Shown one piece after another: positions 28,207 to 37,105 of a stretch of DNA of 64,000 bases. The stretch spans positions 262,181 to 326,180 of the forward strand of contig NZ_JARXRM010000043.1 of NCBI RefSeq assembly GCF_029887875.1. Reading direction: 5' to 3'. Source of the DNA: Luteimonas endophytica (GTDB taxonomy: Bacteria > Pseudomonadota > Gammaproteobacteria > Xanthomonadales > Xanthomonadaceae). The translations under genes were made by a program, and so were the position numbers. Every line of letters starts with the position of its first letter. Within the stretch, counting starts at the first letter, position 1. The notes under the pieces were generated by a model that had not been told where the DNA came from, did no database searches, and was given only the letters and a program-made list of their open reading frames with translations.

Positions 28207-28728
28207 ATGTTCCAGACCCGTCCCGTGTTCCGCACCACCGTGCTCGTCGCCCTCGCCCTCGCGGTGCTCGCAGCGTCGGGCTGCCGCTGGTTCCGCAAGG
28301 AGAACGCGCTGTATGCGCAGAGCGCCGAGAGCCGTCCGCTGGAGGTGCCGCCCGACCTGGACCGCCCCGCCACCGATGGCGCGATGGCGCTGCCGGACGC
28401 CCCGCAGTCGGTGACCCGCTCGGAGACCGCGCCGGCGGCGCGCGCGCCGGTGGCCAGCACCACCGGGTTCAACGTCGCCGGCAACCGCGACGAGATCTTC
28501 ACCCGCGTCGGCGAGCTGCTCGGCGCGATGCAAGGGCTGCAGATCTCCAGCAGCGCCCGCCTGCTCGGCACCTACGACGTCAGCTACCAGGGCAGCGACT
28601 TCCTGGTGCGCATCGCCCAGACCGGCGAGGGCGCCTACATCTCGGCGGTCGATCCGCGCGGCCTGCCGGCCAGCGGCGCGGCCCCGGCCGGGGTGATCGC
28701 GGCGCTGCGCGCCGAACTCGAGGGCTGA
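28207..28728 (+). CDS. BamC/NlpB-like lipoprotein
   Basis: A 173-residue lipoprotein. The signal sequence ends in the lipobox LAASGC (lipid-modified C26). A polar linker follows (RPLEVPPDLDRPATDG), with the PPDL motif typical of BamC, the outer-membrane assembly lipoprotein, then one small alpha/beta domain (GFNVAGNRDEIFTRVGELLGAMQGLQISSSARLLGTYDVSYQGSDFLVRI). E. coli BamC has two such domains and is 344 residues, so this is a short form. Position after dapA supports the assignment. A bidirectional-looking hairpin follows at 28775. Confidence 0.8.
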   Translation: MFQTRPVFRTTVLVALALAVLAASGCRWFRKENALYAQSAESRPLEVPPDLDRPATDGAMALPDAPQSVTRSETAPAARAPVASTTGFNVAGNRDEIFTRVGELLGAMQGLQISSSARLLGTYDVSYQGSDFLVRIAQTGEGAYISAVDPRGLPASGAAPAGVIAALRAELEG

Positions 28729-28774
28729 TCGGCCCGCGCGTTTCGTCGCCGGACCGGCGGCTGGCTGCAAGCGA

Positions 28775-28797
28775 AACGGGCGCCGTCGGCGCCCGTT
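28775..28797. terminator. hairpin between convergent lipoprotein and fdxA genes
   Basis: AACGGGCGCC and GGCGCCCGTT form a perfect 10-base-pair stem with a 3-base loop, 47 bases after the lipoprotein gene and 26 bases after fdxA on the other strand. Placed between convergent genes it may serve both. No strong T-run. Confidence 0.65.
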
Positions 28798-28823
28798 CGT
28801 TCGTCCGGACCGCGCCTTTTCGG

Positions 28824-29147
28824 TCAGCGTTCGAGCAGCTTCAGCTTGTCCGGCTTGCCTTCCCATTCCTTGGCGTCGGGCAGGCCGTCCTTGCGCGCGG
28901 TGATCACGGGCCACTCCTTCGACAGCTCGGCGTTGAGGGGGATGAAGTGCTCCTGGCCGCCCGGCACGTCGTCCTCGGGGTAGATCGCGTTGATCGGGCA
29001 TTCCGGCTCGCACAGGGTGCAGTCGATGCACTCGTCCGGATCGATCACCAGGAAGTTCGGGCCCTCGTGGAAACAGTCGACCGGGCACACCTCCACGCAG
29101 TCGGTGTACTTGCACTTGATGCAGTCTTCGGTGACGACGAAAGGCAT
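28824..29147 (-). CDS. fdxA: seven-iron ferredoxin FdxA
   Basis: A 107-residue ferredoxin with one 3Fe-4S and one 4Fe-4S cluster. The cysteine pattern is [18 protein letters not shown] in the first half and [20 protein letters not shown] in the second, as in Azotobacter FdI and its relatives. The C-terminal tail ([33 protein letters not shown]) is conserved in the family. It is an electron carrier whose partners vary. The gene is monocistronic, convergent with the lipoprotein gene. Confidence 0.95.
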   Translation of the reverse strand: MPFVVTEDCIKCKYTDCVEVCPVDCFHEGPNFLVIDPDECIDCTLCEPECPINAIYPEDDVPGGQEHFIPLNAELSKEWPVITARKDGLPDAKEWEGKPDKLKLLER

Positions 29148-29269
29148 GGCGCGCGTCCTGTGGTGACCGCGATAGTGTACGCCGTGGCGGCCGCGCGACG
29201 CGATCGCGGTGCGCGCCGGCCTGCCCGCGAAGCCGCTCGCCAGCGAGTCGGCGTGCGAATCGCGCTTCG

Positions 29270-29291
29270 TCGCGACTTCCGTGGCTCCCAC
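29270..29291. repeat. second-family palindromic repeat (GTGGGAG type)
   Basis: Read on the minus strand: GTGGGAGCCACGGAAGTCGC. It matches the second palindrome family found at 49315, 52952 and 55541, a short stem closed by a GGAA-like loop; one stem pair is broken in this copy. Confidence 0.55.
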
Positions 29292-29354
29292 GAGAGCGGG
29301 ACGGCGGACGGCCGTCTCCCCTTGGGTGGGGGATGAGAGAATCCAAAACGCGGA

Positions 29355-29380
29355 AGCCCGCGTCCTTGCGGACGCGGGCT
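29355..29380 (-). terminator. terminator of tRNA-Glu
   Basis: AGCCCGCGTCC and GGACGCGGGCT form a perfect 11-base-pair stem with a 4-base loop, 8 bases past the 3' end of the tRNA. On the transcribed strand it is followed by TTCCGCGTTTTGG, a weak T-rich tail. Confidence 0.8.
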
Positions 29381-29388
29381 CCTGGAGA

Positions 29389-29464
29389 TGGCGCTCCCTA
29401 CGGGATTCGAACCCGTGTTTTAGCCTTGAGAGGGCCACGTCCTAGGCCTCTAGACGAAGGGAGC
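29389..29464 (-). tRNA. tRNA-Glu (CTC)
   Basis: On the minus strand: acceptor arms GCTCCCT and AGGGAGC, discriminator G, encoded CCA. The D-arm is TCGTCTAGAGGCCTAGGA, the anticodon loop CTCTCAA (anticodon CTC), and the T-arm ACGGGTTCGAATCCCGT. A CTC glutamate tRNA is an extra isoacceptor for GAG codons, fitting the GC-rich codon use; TTC is the universal form and must lie elsewhere. Confidence 0.96.
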
Positions 29465-29534
29465 GGGGACGGCCCCGTGGGGCCACCGGCTGGACGACCG
29501 GTCTGCGGCGGCCGGATCGGCCGTGCAGCTTGCT

Positions 29535-29561
29535 AGTATAGCAGGACGATGGGCGTTGCAA
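29535..29561 (-). promoter_or_regulatory. promoter of tRNA-Glu
   Basis: On the minus strand: TTGCAA (29556-29561), a 15-base spacer, then TATACT (29535-29540) preceded by TGC, an extended -10 motif. The tRNA begins about 70 bases downstream. Confidence 0.6.
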
Positions 29562-29607
29562 CGAGGCCAACGGCCGGCGCCCCACGAGCCACCCGACCGA
29601 ATCCTAG

Positions 29608-30948
29608 ATGCCCACCCAGACCCAGACCGAGCCCCTGACCGAGCTGCGCAGCATCCCGCGCGACCAGCACCCGATCTCCCGCAAGGGCATCAGCCCCAGC
29701 GCGCTGCGCGTGCTCTACAAGCTGCGCGAAGGCGGCCACGAAGCCTACCTGGTCGGCGGCGCCGTGCGCGACCTGCTGGTGGGCCTGCAGCCCAAGGACT
29801 TCGACGTCGCCACCGACGCCACCCCCGAGCAGGTCAAGGCGCTGTTCCGCAACTGCCGGCTGATCGGCCGGCGCTTCCGCCTGGCGCACGTGGTGTTCGG
29901 CCGCGAGATCATCGAGGTGGCCACCTTCCGCGCCAACGTCGACGACGGCAGCGGCGACCGCGAGCTCCACGAGGGCGGGCGGCTGCTGCGCGACAACGTG
30001 TACGGCAGCATCGAGGACGACGCGATCCGCCGCGACTTCACCGCCAACGCGCTGTACTACGCGATCGAGGACTTCTCGGTGCGCGATTACACCGGCGGCT
30101 TCGAGGACGTGCAGAACCGGGTGATGAAGCTGATCGGCGATCCCGAGCTGCGCTACCGCGAGGACCCGGTGCGGATGCTGCGCGCGGTGCGGCTGGCGGC
30201 CAAGCTCGGTTTCGGCATCGATCCGGGCAGCGCCGCGCCGCTCCCGCACCTGGCGCACCTGCTGTCCGAGGCCGCGCCGGCGCGCTTGTTCGAGGAATGC
30301 CTGAAGCTGTTCCTGTCGGGGCACGCCGAGGCCAGTTTCCTCGGCCTGGAGCGGCACGGCCTGCTGCCGGCGCTGTTCCCGGAGTCGGCCGCGGCGCTGG
30401 CCGCGAACCGCAGCGGCGCGCTGCGGCGGATGCTGCTCGAGGGGTTGCGCAACACCGACGCGCGCGTCGCCGCCGACGAGCCGGTGTCGCCCGCGTTCCT
30501 GTTCGCCTTGCTGCTGTGGCCGGCATACTGCCGCGCGCTGATGGCGCTGCAGGCCGAAGGCGTGCATGCCGCCGAGGCGCAGCGCCGCGCCGCCGACCGG
30601 GTCACCCTGCACCAGCTCGGCACGGTGGCGCTGCCGCGCCGGTTCTCGCTGCCGATGCAGGAGATCTGGCTGCTGCAGTCGCGCTTCCCGCTGCGCCAGC
30701 GCAAGCGGGTGGTGCGCACGCTCTCGCACCCGCGCTTCCGCGCCGCGTTCGATTTCCTGGTGCTGCGGCAGGCGGCGTCCGACGACCACGCCGACGACGT
30801 CGCGTTCTGGGCCGAGGCGCAGCAGGACCCCGACAACGCGATCGCCGCGCACCCGCCCGAACCCGAGGGCGAGGCCGCCGGCGACGCCGAAGGCCAGGCG
30901 CCGCGCCCGCGTCGCCGCCGCCGCCGCCGTCCCCCGGCCCCGCAATGA
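29608..30948 (+). CDS. pcnB: poly(A) polymerase I
   Basis: A 446-residue nucleotidyltransferase that adds 3' poly(A) tails to RNA for decay. The catalytic block is AYLVGGAVRDLLVGLQPKDFDVATDATPEQVKALF (DFD carboxylates), followed by RRDFTANALYY and the head-domain ED.VRMLRAVRLAAKLGF motif. The C-terminal tail is basic ([10 protein letters not shown]), likely RNA-binding. The RDQHPISRKGISPSALRVLYKL leader is typical of bacterial PcnB rather than the CCA-adding enzyme. It overlaps folK by 4 bases (ATGA) and starts the run pcnB-folK-panB-panC-panD-pgi. Confidence 0.95.
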   Translation: MPTQTQTEPLTELRSIPRDQHPISRKGISPSALRVLYKLREGGHEAYLVGGAVRDLLVGLQPKDFDVATDATPEQVKALFRNCRLIGRRFRLAHVVFGREIIEVATFRANVDDGSGDRELHEGGRLLRDNVYGSIEDDAIRRDFTANALYYAIEDFSVRDYTGGFEDVQNRVMKLIGDPELRYREDPVRMLRAVRLAAKLGFGIDPGSAAPLPHLAHLLSEAAPARLFEECLKLFLSGHAEASFLGLERHGLLPALFPESAAALAANRSGALRRMLLEGLRNTDARVAADEPVSPAFLFALLLWPAYCRALMALQAEGVHAAEAQRRAADRVTLHQLGTVALPRRFSLPMQEIWLLQSRFPLRQRKRVVRTLSHPRFRAAFDFLVLRQAASDDHADDVAFWAEAQQDPDNAIAAHPPEPEGEAAGDAEGQAPRPRRRRRRRPPAPQ

Positions 30949-31502
30949 CCCCGCCGGCCGTCGCCTGCGTCGGCCTGGGCGGCAACCTCGGCGATGTCGT
31001 GGCGACCCTGGGCGCGGCGCTCGCCGCGCTGGAGCGGCTGCCGCGGACCCGGATGCTGCGCGCCTCGCGCCTGTACCGCAGCCCGCCGTGGGGGCCACAG
31101 GACCAGCCCGCGTTCCTCAATGCCGCGGTGGCGGTCGAGACCGGCCTGGAACCGCGCGCGCTGCTCGATGCGCTGCTGGCGGTGGAGCGCGCGTTCGGCC
31201 GCGTCCGCGCCGCCGACGGCAGCGATCGTTGGGGCCCACGGACCCTCGACCTCGATCTGCTGCTCTACGCCGACCGCCGCATCGACGTTCCCGGGCTGCG
31301 GGTGCCGCACCCGCACCTGCACGAGCGCGCGTTCGCGCTGGTGCCGCTGCTCGAGGTGCTGCCCGACGCCATGATCCCGGGGATCGGCCCGGCCCGCGAC
31401 GCGCTCGCCGGCATCGCCGCGGAGGACGTGCGCGCGCTGCTGCCGGCGGGCCCGGCCGCCGGTACCGCCCCGGCCGCGCCAGGCCCTAAGCTAGCGCCAT
31501 GA
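30945..31502 (+). CDS. folK: HPPK, folate biosynthesis
   Basis: A 185-residue 2-amino-4-hydroxy-6-hydroxymethyldihydropteridine pyrophosphokinase. Motifs are [31 protein letters not shown], and [14 protein letters not shown] with the DLD metal ligands, followed by [16 protein letters not shown]. Its start overlaps the pcnB stop and its stop overlaps the panB start, both by ATGA, so the three are tightly coupled. The C-terminal 20 residues are an Ala/Pro-rich tail. Confidence 0.95.
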   Translation: MTPPAVACVGLGGNLGDVVATLGAALAALERLPRTRMLRASRLYRSPPWGPQDQPAFLNAAVAVETGLEPRALLDALLAVERAFGRVRAADGSDRWGPRTLDLDLLLYADRRIDVPGLRVPHPHLHERAFALVPLLEVLPDAMIPGIGPARDALAGIAAEDVRALLPAGPAAGTAPAAPGPKLAP

Positions 31503-32308
31503 ACGCCGCCGCCCGACCGCTCACCGTCCCCGACCTCGCCGCCGCGCGCGAGGCGGGCCGGAAACTGGCCATGCTGACCGCCTACGACGCCGGCTTCGCC
31601 CGCGCCTGCGACGCCGGCGGCGTCGACCTGGTGCTGGTCGGCGATTCGCTCGGCATGGTCGTGCAGGGCCACGCTTCGACGCTGCCGGTCACCATGGACG
31701 ACATGGCCTACCACACCCGCTGCGTGGCCCGCGGCCTGCGCCGGGCGCTGCTGGTGGCGGACCTGCCGTTCCAGGCCGATGCCACCGCCGAGCGTGCTCT
31801 CGAGGCCGCCACGCGCCTGCTCCAGGCCGGCGCCGGGATGGTCAAGCTGGAAGGCGCCGGGCCGAAGCTCGAGGTGATCCGGTTCCTGGCCGAGCGCGAG
31901 ATCCCGGTCTGCGCGCACCTCGGCCTCACCCCGCAGTCGGTGCTGCGCCTGGGCGGTTTCAAGGTGCAGGGCCGCGAGGCCGCCGCCGCCGCGGCGCTGC
32001 GGGCCGATGCGCTGGCGGTGGCGGAAGCCGGCGCTTCGCTGCTGGTGCTCGAAGGGGTGCCGTCGGCGCTGGCGCGTGCGATCACCGCCGCCAGCCCGGT
32101 GCCCACCATCGGCATCGGCGCGGGCCCGGACTGCGACGGCCAGGTGCTGGTGCTGCACGATTTCCTCGGCCTGGACAGCGGCCATCGGCGCCCGAAGTTC
32201 GTCAAGGACTTCCTCGCCGAGGGCGGCTCGGTGGCGGGCGCCGTGCAGGCGTACGTGGCCGCGGTGCGCGAGGGCAGCTTTCCGGATGCCGCGCACTCCT
32301 ATGAGTGA
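31499..32308 (+). CDS. panB: ketopantoate hydroxymethyltransferase
   Basis: A 269-residue enzyme of pantothenate (coenzyme A) synthesis that transfers a hydroxymethyl group from methylene-tetrahydrofolate to 2-ketoisovalerate. Motifs are [50 protein letters not shown], and [18 protein letters not shown]. First of the panBCD set; folK directly upstream supplies the folate pathway. Confidence 0.96.
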   Translation: MNAAARPLTVPDLAAAREAGRKLAMLTAYDAGFARACDAGGVDLVLVGDSLGMVVQGHASTLPVTMDDMAYHTRCVARGLRRALLVADLPFQADATAERALEAATRLLQAGAGMVKLEGAGPKLEVIRFLAEREIPVCAHLGLTPQSVLRLGGFKVQGREAAAAAALRADALAVAEAGASLLVLEGVPSALARAITAASPVPTIGIGAGPDCDGQVLVLHDFLGLDSGHRRPKFVKDFLAEGGSVAGAVQAYVAAVREGSFPDAAHSYE

Positions 32309-32356
32309 GGCCCGGGTCGCCGCGGTGGTGGCGATGCGGCGGGTCGCGGGCCGGCC

Positions 32357-33214
32357 GTGATCGAGACCGTCGCCGAGCTGGCCGGGCTGCGCCGGCGCAT
32401 CGCAGGGTGGCGCCGCGAAGGCCTGCGCATCGGCCTGGTGCCGACCATGGGCAACCTGCACGAGGGCCACCAGTCGCTGGTCCGGCTGGCATCCCGCCAC
32501 GCCGACCGCGTGGTCGCCAGCGTGTTCGTCAATCCCACGCAGTTCGGGCCGGGAGAGGACTTCGAGCGCTATCCGCGCACCCCGGCGGCGGATGCCGAGC
32601 GGCTGGAGCGGGCGGGCTGCGACCTGCTCTGGCAGCCGGCGATCGAGGCGATGTACCCGCTCGGGACCGAGGCCGCAGTGCGGATCCGGGTGCCGGGCGT
32701 CGCCGCCGTGCTCGAGGGCGCGCATCGCCCCGGCCATTTCGACGGCGTGTGCACGGTGGTGGCGCGGCTGTTCAACCAGGTCCAGCCCGACGTCGCCGCG
32801 TTCGGGCGCAAGGACTACCAGCAACTGGCGGTGATCCGGCATCTCGCCGCCGATCTCGCCTTCCCGGTCGACCTGCTGGCCGGCCAGACCGTGCGCGAAG
32901 CCGACGGCCTGGCGATGAGCTCGCGCAACCAGTACCTGGCGCCGGCGCAGCGCAGCGTGGCGCCGGAGCTCTACCGCACCCTGCAGGCGATGCGCGACGC
33001 CAGCCTGGCCGGGGAGCCGCGCGCGGCGCTGGAGTCGGCTGCGCGGCGGCGGCTGGAGGCGGCGGGGTTCGCGGTCGACTACGCCGCCGTGCGCACGCCC
33101 GGGCTGGCCGAGCCGGCGGACGGGACGGCCGGTGCGCGGGTCGCGCTGGTCGCGGCGCGGCTGGGCGCGACGCGCCTGATCGACAACCTGGAATTCGCGC
33201 TGGCGGGCGCCTGA
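32357..33214 (+). CDS. panC: pantoate-beta-alanine ligase
   Basis: A 285-residue ATP-dependent ligase making pantothenate from pantoate and beta-alanine. Motifs are [20 protein letters not shown] (ATP-binding HxGH), [38 protein letters not shown], and the KMSKS-like [11 protein letters not shown]. It starts at GTG 32357, 48 bases after panB. Confidence 0.96.
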   Translation: MIETVAELAGLRRRIAGWRREGLRIGLVPTMGNLHEGHQSLVRLASRHADRVVASVFVNPTQFGPGEDFERYPRTPAADAERLERAGCDLLWQPAIEAMYPLGTEAAVRIRVPGVAAVLEGAHRPGHFDGVCTVVARLFNQVQPDVAAFGRKDYQQLAVIRHLAADLAFPVDLLAGQTVREADGLAMSSRNQYLAPAQRSVAPELYRTLQAMRDASLAGEPRAALESAARRRLEAAGFAVDYAAVRTPGLAEPADGTAGARVALVAARLGATRLIDNLEFALAGA

Positions 33215-33234
33215 ATCGGCCGTCGGGGCCTTTG

Positions 33235-33262
33235 TTGCGATGCGCAAGATCGCCCCTATACT
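33235..33262 (+). promoter_or_regulatory. promoter upstream of panD
   Basis: TTGCGA (33235-33240) and TATACT (33257-33262) are spaced by 16 bases, 55 bases before panD. The -10 element is a 5-of-6 match. This suggests panD (with pgi) has its own start besides readthrough from panC. Confidence 0.6.
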
Positions 33263-33317
33263 TGGCGATCAGGCGGTCTTTCCGCGCCCAGACGCCGCAA
33301 CCCGGCCCCGCGATGCC

Positions 33318-33698
33318 ATGCAACTGACCCTGCTCAAAGCCAAGATCCACCGCGCCTCGGTCACCCACGCCGAGCTGCATTACGAGGGCTCCTGCGCGAT
33401 CGACGGCCGCCTGCTCGACATCTCCGGCATCCGCGAGTACGAGCGCGTGGAGATCTACAACATCAACAACGGCGAGCGCTTCGCGACCTACGCGATCCGC
33501 GCCGAGCCCGGCAGCGGCATCATCTCGGTCAACGGCGCCGCCGCGCACAAGGCCCAGCCCGGCGACCTGGTGATCATCTGCGCCTACGGCGCCTGCGACG
33601 AGGCCGAGGCCGCGCAGTTCAAGCCGACCCTGGTCTACGTCGACCGCCAGAACCGGCTGACCCACACCAACGATTCGATCCCCGCGCAGGCCGCCTGA
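33318..33698 (+). CDS. panD: aspartate 1-decarboxylase proenzyme
   Basis: A 126-residue pyruvoyl enzyme making beta-alanine for pantothenate. The self-processing site is G24-S25 (HYEGSCAID), with K9 in the active site and the conserved [10 protein letters not shown] and [10 protein letters not shown]. It completes panBCD. A promoter-like sequence precedes it and pgi follows after 2 bases. Confidence 0.97.
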   Translation: MQLTLLKAKIHRASVTHAELHYEGSCAIDGRLLDISGIREYERVEIYNINNGERFATYAIRAEPGSGIISVNGAAAHKAQPGDLVIICAYGACDEAEAAQFKPTLVYVDRQNRLTHTNDSIPAQAA

Positions 33699-33700
33699 CC

Positions 33701-35230
33701 GTGGCGGGGCAGCCGCTCACCGCCTTGCTGGCGCCGCATGCGCGGCGCCTGGCCGACGCCCGCATCGCCGAGCTGGTGGCGGCCGATCCGGGGAGAGCGG
33801 CCGGCCTCGCGCTCCGGGTCGGCCCGCTGTACGCCAACTTCTCGCGCCAGCGCCTCGACCGCGACGCGCTCGGCGCGCTGCTGCGCCTCGCCGGCGAGGC
33901 CGCCTTGCCGCAAGCCTTCCGGGCGCTGTTCGAGGGCGAGCGGATCAACCGCTCCGAGGATCGTCCCGCGCTGCACGTGGCGCTGCGTTCGGACCTGGGC
34001 GCCTCCGACACCGCGCGCCGGGCGCGCGCCCAGGCCGTCGACGCCCACGCGCGGATGGCCGCGATGGTGCAGGCGCTGGCGAATTCTGACGTCACCGACA
34101 TCGTCAACGTCGGCATCGGCGGCTCCGACCTCGGCCCGCGGCTGGTGGTCGACGCGCTCAAGGACGCGCGCAGCGGGCGCTTCCGGGTGCATTTTTTGAC
34201 CAACGTCGACGGCAGCGACGCCCAGCACACCCTGCGCGGCCTGGATCCGGCGCGCAGCGCCGCGATCCTGGTGTCGAAGAGCTTCGGCACCCAGGAAACG
34301 CTGCTAAACGGCACCATCCTCAGGGACTGGCTGGGCGGAGGCGAGCGCCTCTACGCGGTCTCGGCCAACGTGCCGAAGGCCGAGGCGTTCGGCGTCGAGG
34401 CCGCGCGCATCCTGCCGATGTGGGACTGGGTGGGCGGCCGCTATTCGCTGTGGTCGGCGGTCGGGTTCGCGATCGCGCTGGCGGTCGGCATGGACCATTT
34501 CCGCGCCCTGCTCGCCGGCGCCGCCGAGCTCGACGCGCACGCGCTGGAGGCGCCGCCGGAACGCAACCTGGCCGTGCTGCACGCGCTGACGGCGGTGTGG
34601 AACCGCAACGCCCTCGGCCTGCCGGTCCAGGCGGTGCTGCCCTACGACGAGCGCCTGGCGCTGCTGCCGGCCTACCTGCAGCAGCTGGTGATGGAGAGCC
34701 TGGGCAAGTCGGTCACCCCTGCCGGCGACGCCGCCGGCCTGGACACGGTGCCGGTGCTGTGGGGCGGGGCCGGCACCAACTCGCAGCACAGCTTCTTCCA
34801 GGCGCTGCACCAGGGCACCCAGACGGTTCCGGCCGATTTCATCGGCGTGGTCAATCCCGACCACGGCTACGCCGACAATCATGCCGCGCTGCTGTCCAAC
34901 CTGCTGGCGCAGACCGAGGCGCTGGCCAACGGCCATGCCGCGGAGGATCCGCAGAAGTCCTATCCCGGCAACCGGCCCTCGACGCTGTTGCTGCTCGATG
35001 CGCTCACCCCGCATTCGCTGGGGGCGCTGATCGCGCTCTACGAACACAGCGTCTACGCGCAGTCGGTGCTGTGGGGGATCAACGCCTTCGACCAGTGGGG
35101 CGTGGAGTTGGGCAAGCGCATCGCCGGCGAGCTGCTGCCGGCGGTGAGGGGCGAGGGCGCGGAAGTCTCCGATCCGGTCACCCGCGCGCTGCTCGACGAA
35201 ATCGCGGCGCGCCGGCGCAGCGGCGCTTGA
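33701..35230 (+). CDS. pgi: glucose-6-phosphate isomerase
   Basis: A 509-residue isomerase of glycolysis/gluconeogenesis. Family signatures are [47 protein letters not shown], and the C-terminal [14 protein letters not shown], with the catalytic Glu in [17 protein letters not shown] and His in [11 protein letters not shown]. The start is a GTG two bases after panD. Coupling of pgi to panD is common in xanthomonads. Confidence 0.96.
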   Translation: MAGQPLTALLAPHARRLADARIAELVAADPGRAAGLALRVGPLYANFSRQRLDRDALGALLRLAGEAALPQAFRALFEGERINRSEDRPALHVALRSDLGASDTARRARAQAVDAHARMAAMVQALANSDVTDIVNVGIGGSDLGPRLVVDALKDARSGRFRVHFLTNVDGSDAQHTLRGLDPARSAAILVSKSFGTQETLLNGTILRDWLGGGERLYAVSANVPKAEAFGVEAARILPMWDWVGGRYSLWSAVGFAIALAVGMDHFRALLAGAAELDAHALEAPPERNLAVLHALTAVWNRNALGLPVQAVLPYDERLALLPAYLQQLVMESLGKSVTPAGDAAGLDTVPVLWGGAGTNSQHSFFQALHQGTQTVPADFIGVVNPDHGYADNHAALLSNLLAQTEALANGHAAEDPQKSYPGNRPSTLLLLDALTPHSLGALIALYEHSVYAQSVLWGINAFDQWGVELGKRIAGELLPAVRGEGAEVSDPVTRALLDEIAARRRSGA

Positions 35231-35337
35231 CCGGCGCGATCCGTATCCGCCACGCCAGACCGGGCGATGCCGGCGCGCGCTGCGCCATGTCCTGCGCAGT
35301 CGTTTCGTGCGCGATGGCCTGGCACCGCGGCCCTTGA
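35227..35337 (+). pseudogene. remnant resembling the 5' end of a GNAT gene
   Basis: A 36-codon frame opens at a TTG overlapping the pgi stop and begins [17 protein letters not shown], almost the same as IRIRHAEPVDAGG at the start of the intact GNAT gene 100 bases downstream. The nucleotide similarity fades after about 40 bases and the frame ends at 35337. It looks like the leftover of a tandem duplication, although two unrelated GNATs could also begin alike. Confidence 0.4.
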
Positions 35338-35846
35338 ACGAGGCGATCCGCATCCGCCATGCCGAGCCGGTGGACGCCGGCGGGCTCTACACGCTGTTTT
35401 CCGAGCGGGGCGCGTATGCCGGCACGCTGCAGCCGCCGTTCCCGTCGCTGGCCGCATGGCAGAACGCCCTGGCGGATCTGCCGAAGCACATCGTGCAGCT
35501 GGTGGCGATCGACGACCATGGCGCGCTGGTGGGTGGTGCCGGCTTCGAAGTGTTCCAGAACCCGCGCCGGCGCCACGCTGCCAACCTCGGCATGGCGGTG
35601 GCGCAGTCGCGGCAGGCGCAGGGCATCGGCGCGCAGCTGCTGCAGGCGGTCATCGACACCGCCGAACGCTGGCACGGCGTGCGCCGGCTTGAGCTGGAGG
35701 TGTACACCGACAACGCCCCTGGCATCGCGCTGTACGAACGGCACGGTTTCGTCCGGGAAGGCATCGCCCGCGGCTACGCGCTGCGCGACGGCGACTACGT
35801 CGACGTCCACCTGATGGCGCGGCACGCGCCGGCCACGAGCGCCTGA
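35307..35846 (+). CDS. GNAT-family N-acetyltransferase
   Basis: A 179-residue GNAT protein. It has IRIRHAEPVDAGGLYTLF at the beta-1/alpha-1 start, the acetyl-CoA motif LGMAVAQSRQAQGIGAQLLQAVIDTA (Q-x-x-G-I-G), and LEVYTDNAPGIALYERHGFVREGIARGYALRDGDYVD. The last block is typical of the SpeG/RimJ-like L-amino acid or phosphinothricin acetyltransferase group. Either GTG 35307 or TTG 35334 could be the start; the latter fits the conserved N terminus better. Substrate unknown. Confidence 0.82.
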   Translation: MRDGLAPRPLNEAIRIRHAEPVDAGGLYTLFSERGAYAGTLQPPFPSLAAWQNALADLPKHIVQLVAIDDHGALVGGAGFEVFQNPRRRHAANLGMAVAQSRQAQGIGAQLLQAVIDTAERWHGVRRLELEVYTDNAPGIALYERHGFVREGIARGYALRDGDYVDVHLMARHAPATSA

Positions 35847-35855
35847 ACCGCCCCG

Positions 35856-35963
35856 GTAGGAGCGGCCCATGGCCGCGAAAGCCGCGGATGCCTCCGGCCG
35901 GCGTGGCGGCGATCCCGGAGTTGTCCGACCGCGCCGGCCTTCGCGTGCATGGCACGCGCCTAC
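35856..35963. repeat. SMAG-like composite repeat, 108 bp
   Basis: Begins GTAGGAGCGGCCCATGGCCG and ends, in inverse orientation, CTTCGCGTGCATGGCACGC then GCCTAC. The left stem is GCGGCC/GGCCGC and the right stem GCGTGC/GCACGC. The internal sequence carries the GGCGGCGATCCCGG core seen in other copies. Confidence 0.85.
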
Positions 35964-35999
35964 GAAGCCGCACGCTCGCGGCCGGCCGGTGCCGGGCGG

Positions 36000-37082
36000 T
36001 CAGCCGGCGCCGTGGCGCGCCAGTGCCCAGGCCACGTGCTCGCGCACGACCCCGTCCGCCGCGTCGGCGCGCGCGCGCAGCGCGCCGACCACCTCCGGCG
36101 TGGTCGGCGCATTGCCCAGCGCCACCGCGATGTTGCGCAGCCAGCGGCGGTGGCCGCTGCGGCGGATCGCCGAGCCCTCGGTGCGGCGCAGGAATTCCGC
36201 CTCGTCCCAGGCGAACAGCTCCGCCAGGCTCGCGGTGTCCAGGCCGTTGCGGGCGCGGAAGTCCGGTTCGTCTGTACGCCGGGCGAACTTGTTCCAGGGG
36301 CAGACCAGCTGGCAGTCGTCGCAGCCGAAGATGCGGTTGCCGATCGCCGGGCGCAGCGGTTCGGGGATCGCGCCCTCGTGCTCGATCGTCAGGTAGCTGA
36401 TGCAGCGCCGCGCATCGAGCCGGTGCGGGGCCACGATCGCCGCGGTCGGGCAGATGTCGATGCAGCGCGTGCAGCTGCCGCAGTGCGCGCTGGCCGGCGC
36501 ATCCACCGGTAGCGGCAGGTCGACGTAGATCTCGCCGAGAAAGAACCAGGAACCGCCGTCGCGGTCGATCAGGCAGGTGTGCTTGCCGATCCAGCCCAGC
36601 CCGGCGTTGCGCGCCAGCGCCCGCTCCAGCACCGGCGCGGAATCCACGAACACCCGGTGCCCGAACGGACCGATCTGGGCGGCGATGCGCTCGGCCAGCT
36701 TCTGCAGGCGGCCGCGCATCAGCTTGTGGTAGTCGCGCCCCAGCGCGTAGCGCGCGACGTAGGCGCGTTCGCCGTCGGCGAGCGTGCGCCAGGCGTCGTC
36801 GTCGTCGTTGCGGCCGTAGTCGAGCCCGACCGAGATCACCCGCAGCGTGCCGGGCACCAGCTCGCGCGGCCGCGAACGCTTGTCGCCGTGCCGCGCCATC
36901 CATTCCATCGAACCGTACAGCCCCCGCGCCAGCCAGTCGCGCAGGTGCGCTTCGTCCTCGCCCAGCTCGATCCCGGCGATGCCGCAGCGCTGGAAGCCGG
37001 CCTCGCGCGCCAGCGCGCGGATCCGCGCCGCGAGCGCGGCGGGATCGGCCGCGGGGGTGGCCGGTGCGGGCGTGGCTGTCAT
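36000..37082 (-). CDS. queG: epoxyqueuosine reductase
   Basis: A 360-residue cobalamin- and iron-sulfur-dependent reductase that makes queuosine in tRNA from epoxyqueuosine. The N-terminal domain has GFQRCGIAGIELGEDEAHLRDWLARGLYGSMEWMARH. The RGRLQKLA region and VDSAPVLERALARNAGLGWIGKHTCLI follow, with the catalytic Asp in VDSAP. Two 4Fe-4S motifs come next, CGSCTRCIDICPTAAIV and CDDCQLVCPWNKFA, then C-terminal HEAT-like helices. ATG 37082 lies only 23 bases from the divergent nnr start. Confidence 0.95.
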   Translation of the reverse strand: MTATPAPATPAADPAALAARIRALAREAGFQRCGIAGIELGEDEAHLRDWLARGLYGSMEWMARHGDKRSRPRELVPGTLRVISVGLDYGRNDDDDAWRTLADGERAYVARYALGRDYHKLMRGRLQKLAERIAAQIGPFGHRVFVDSAPVLERALARNAGLGWIGKHTCLIDRDGGSWFFLGEIYVDLPLPVDAPASAHCGSCTRCIDICPTAAIVAPHRLDARRCISYLTIEHEGAIPEPLRPAIGNRIFGCDDCQLVCPWNKFARRTDEPDFRARNGLDTASLAELFAWDEAEFLRRTEGSAIRRSGHRRWLRNIAVALGNAPTTPEVVGALRARADAADGVVREHVAWALARHGAG

Positions 37083-37105
37083 CGGCCGAGTATAGAATCC
37101 GGCCC

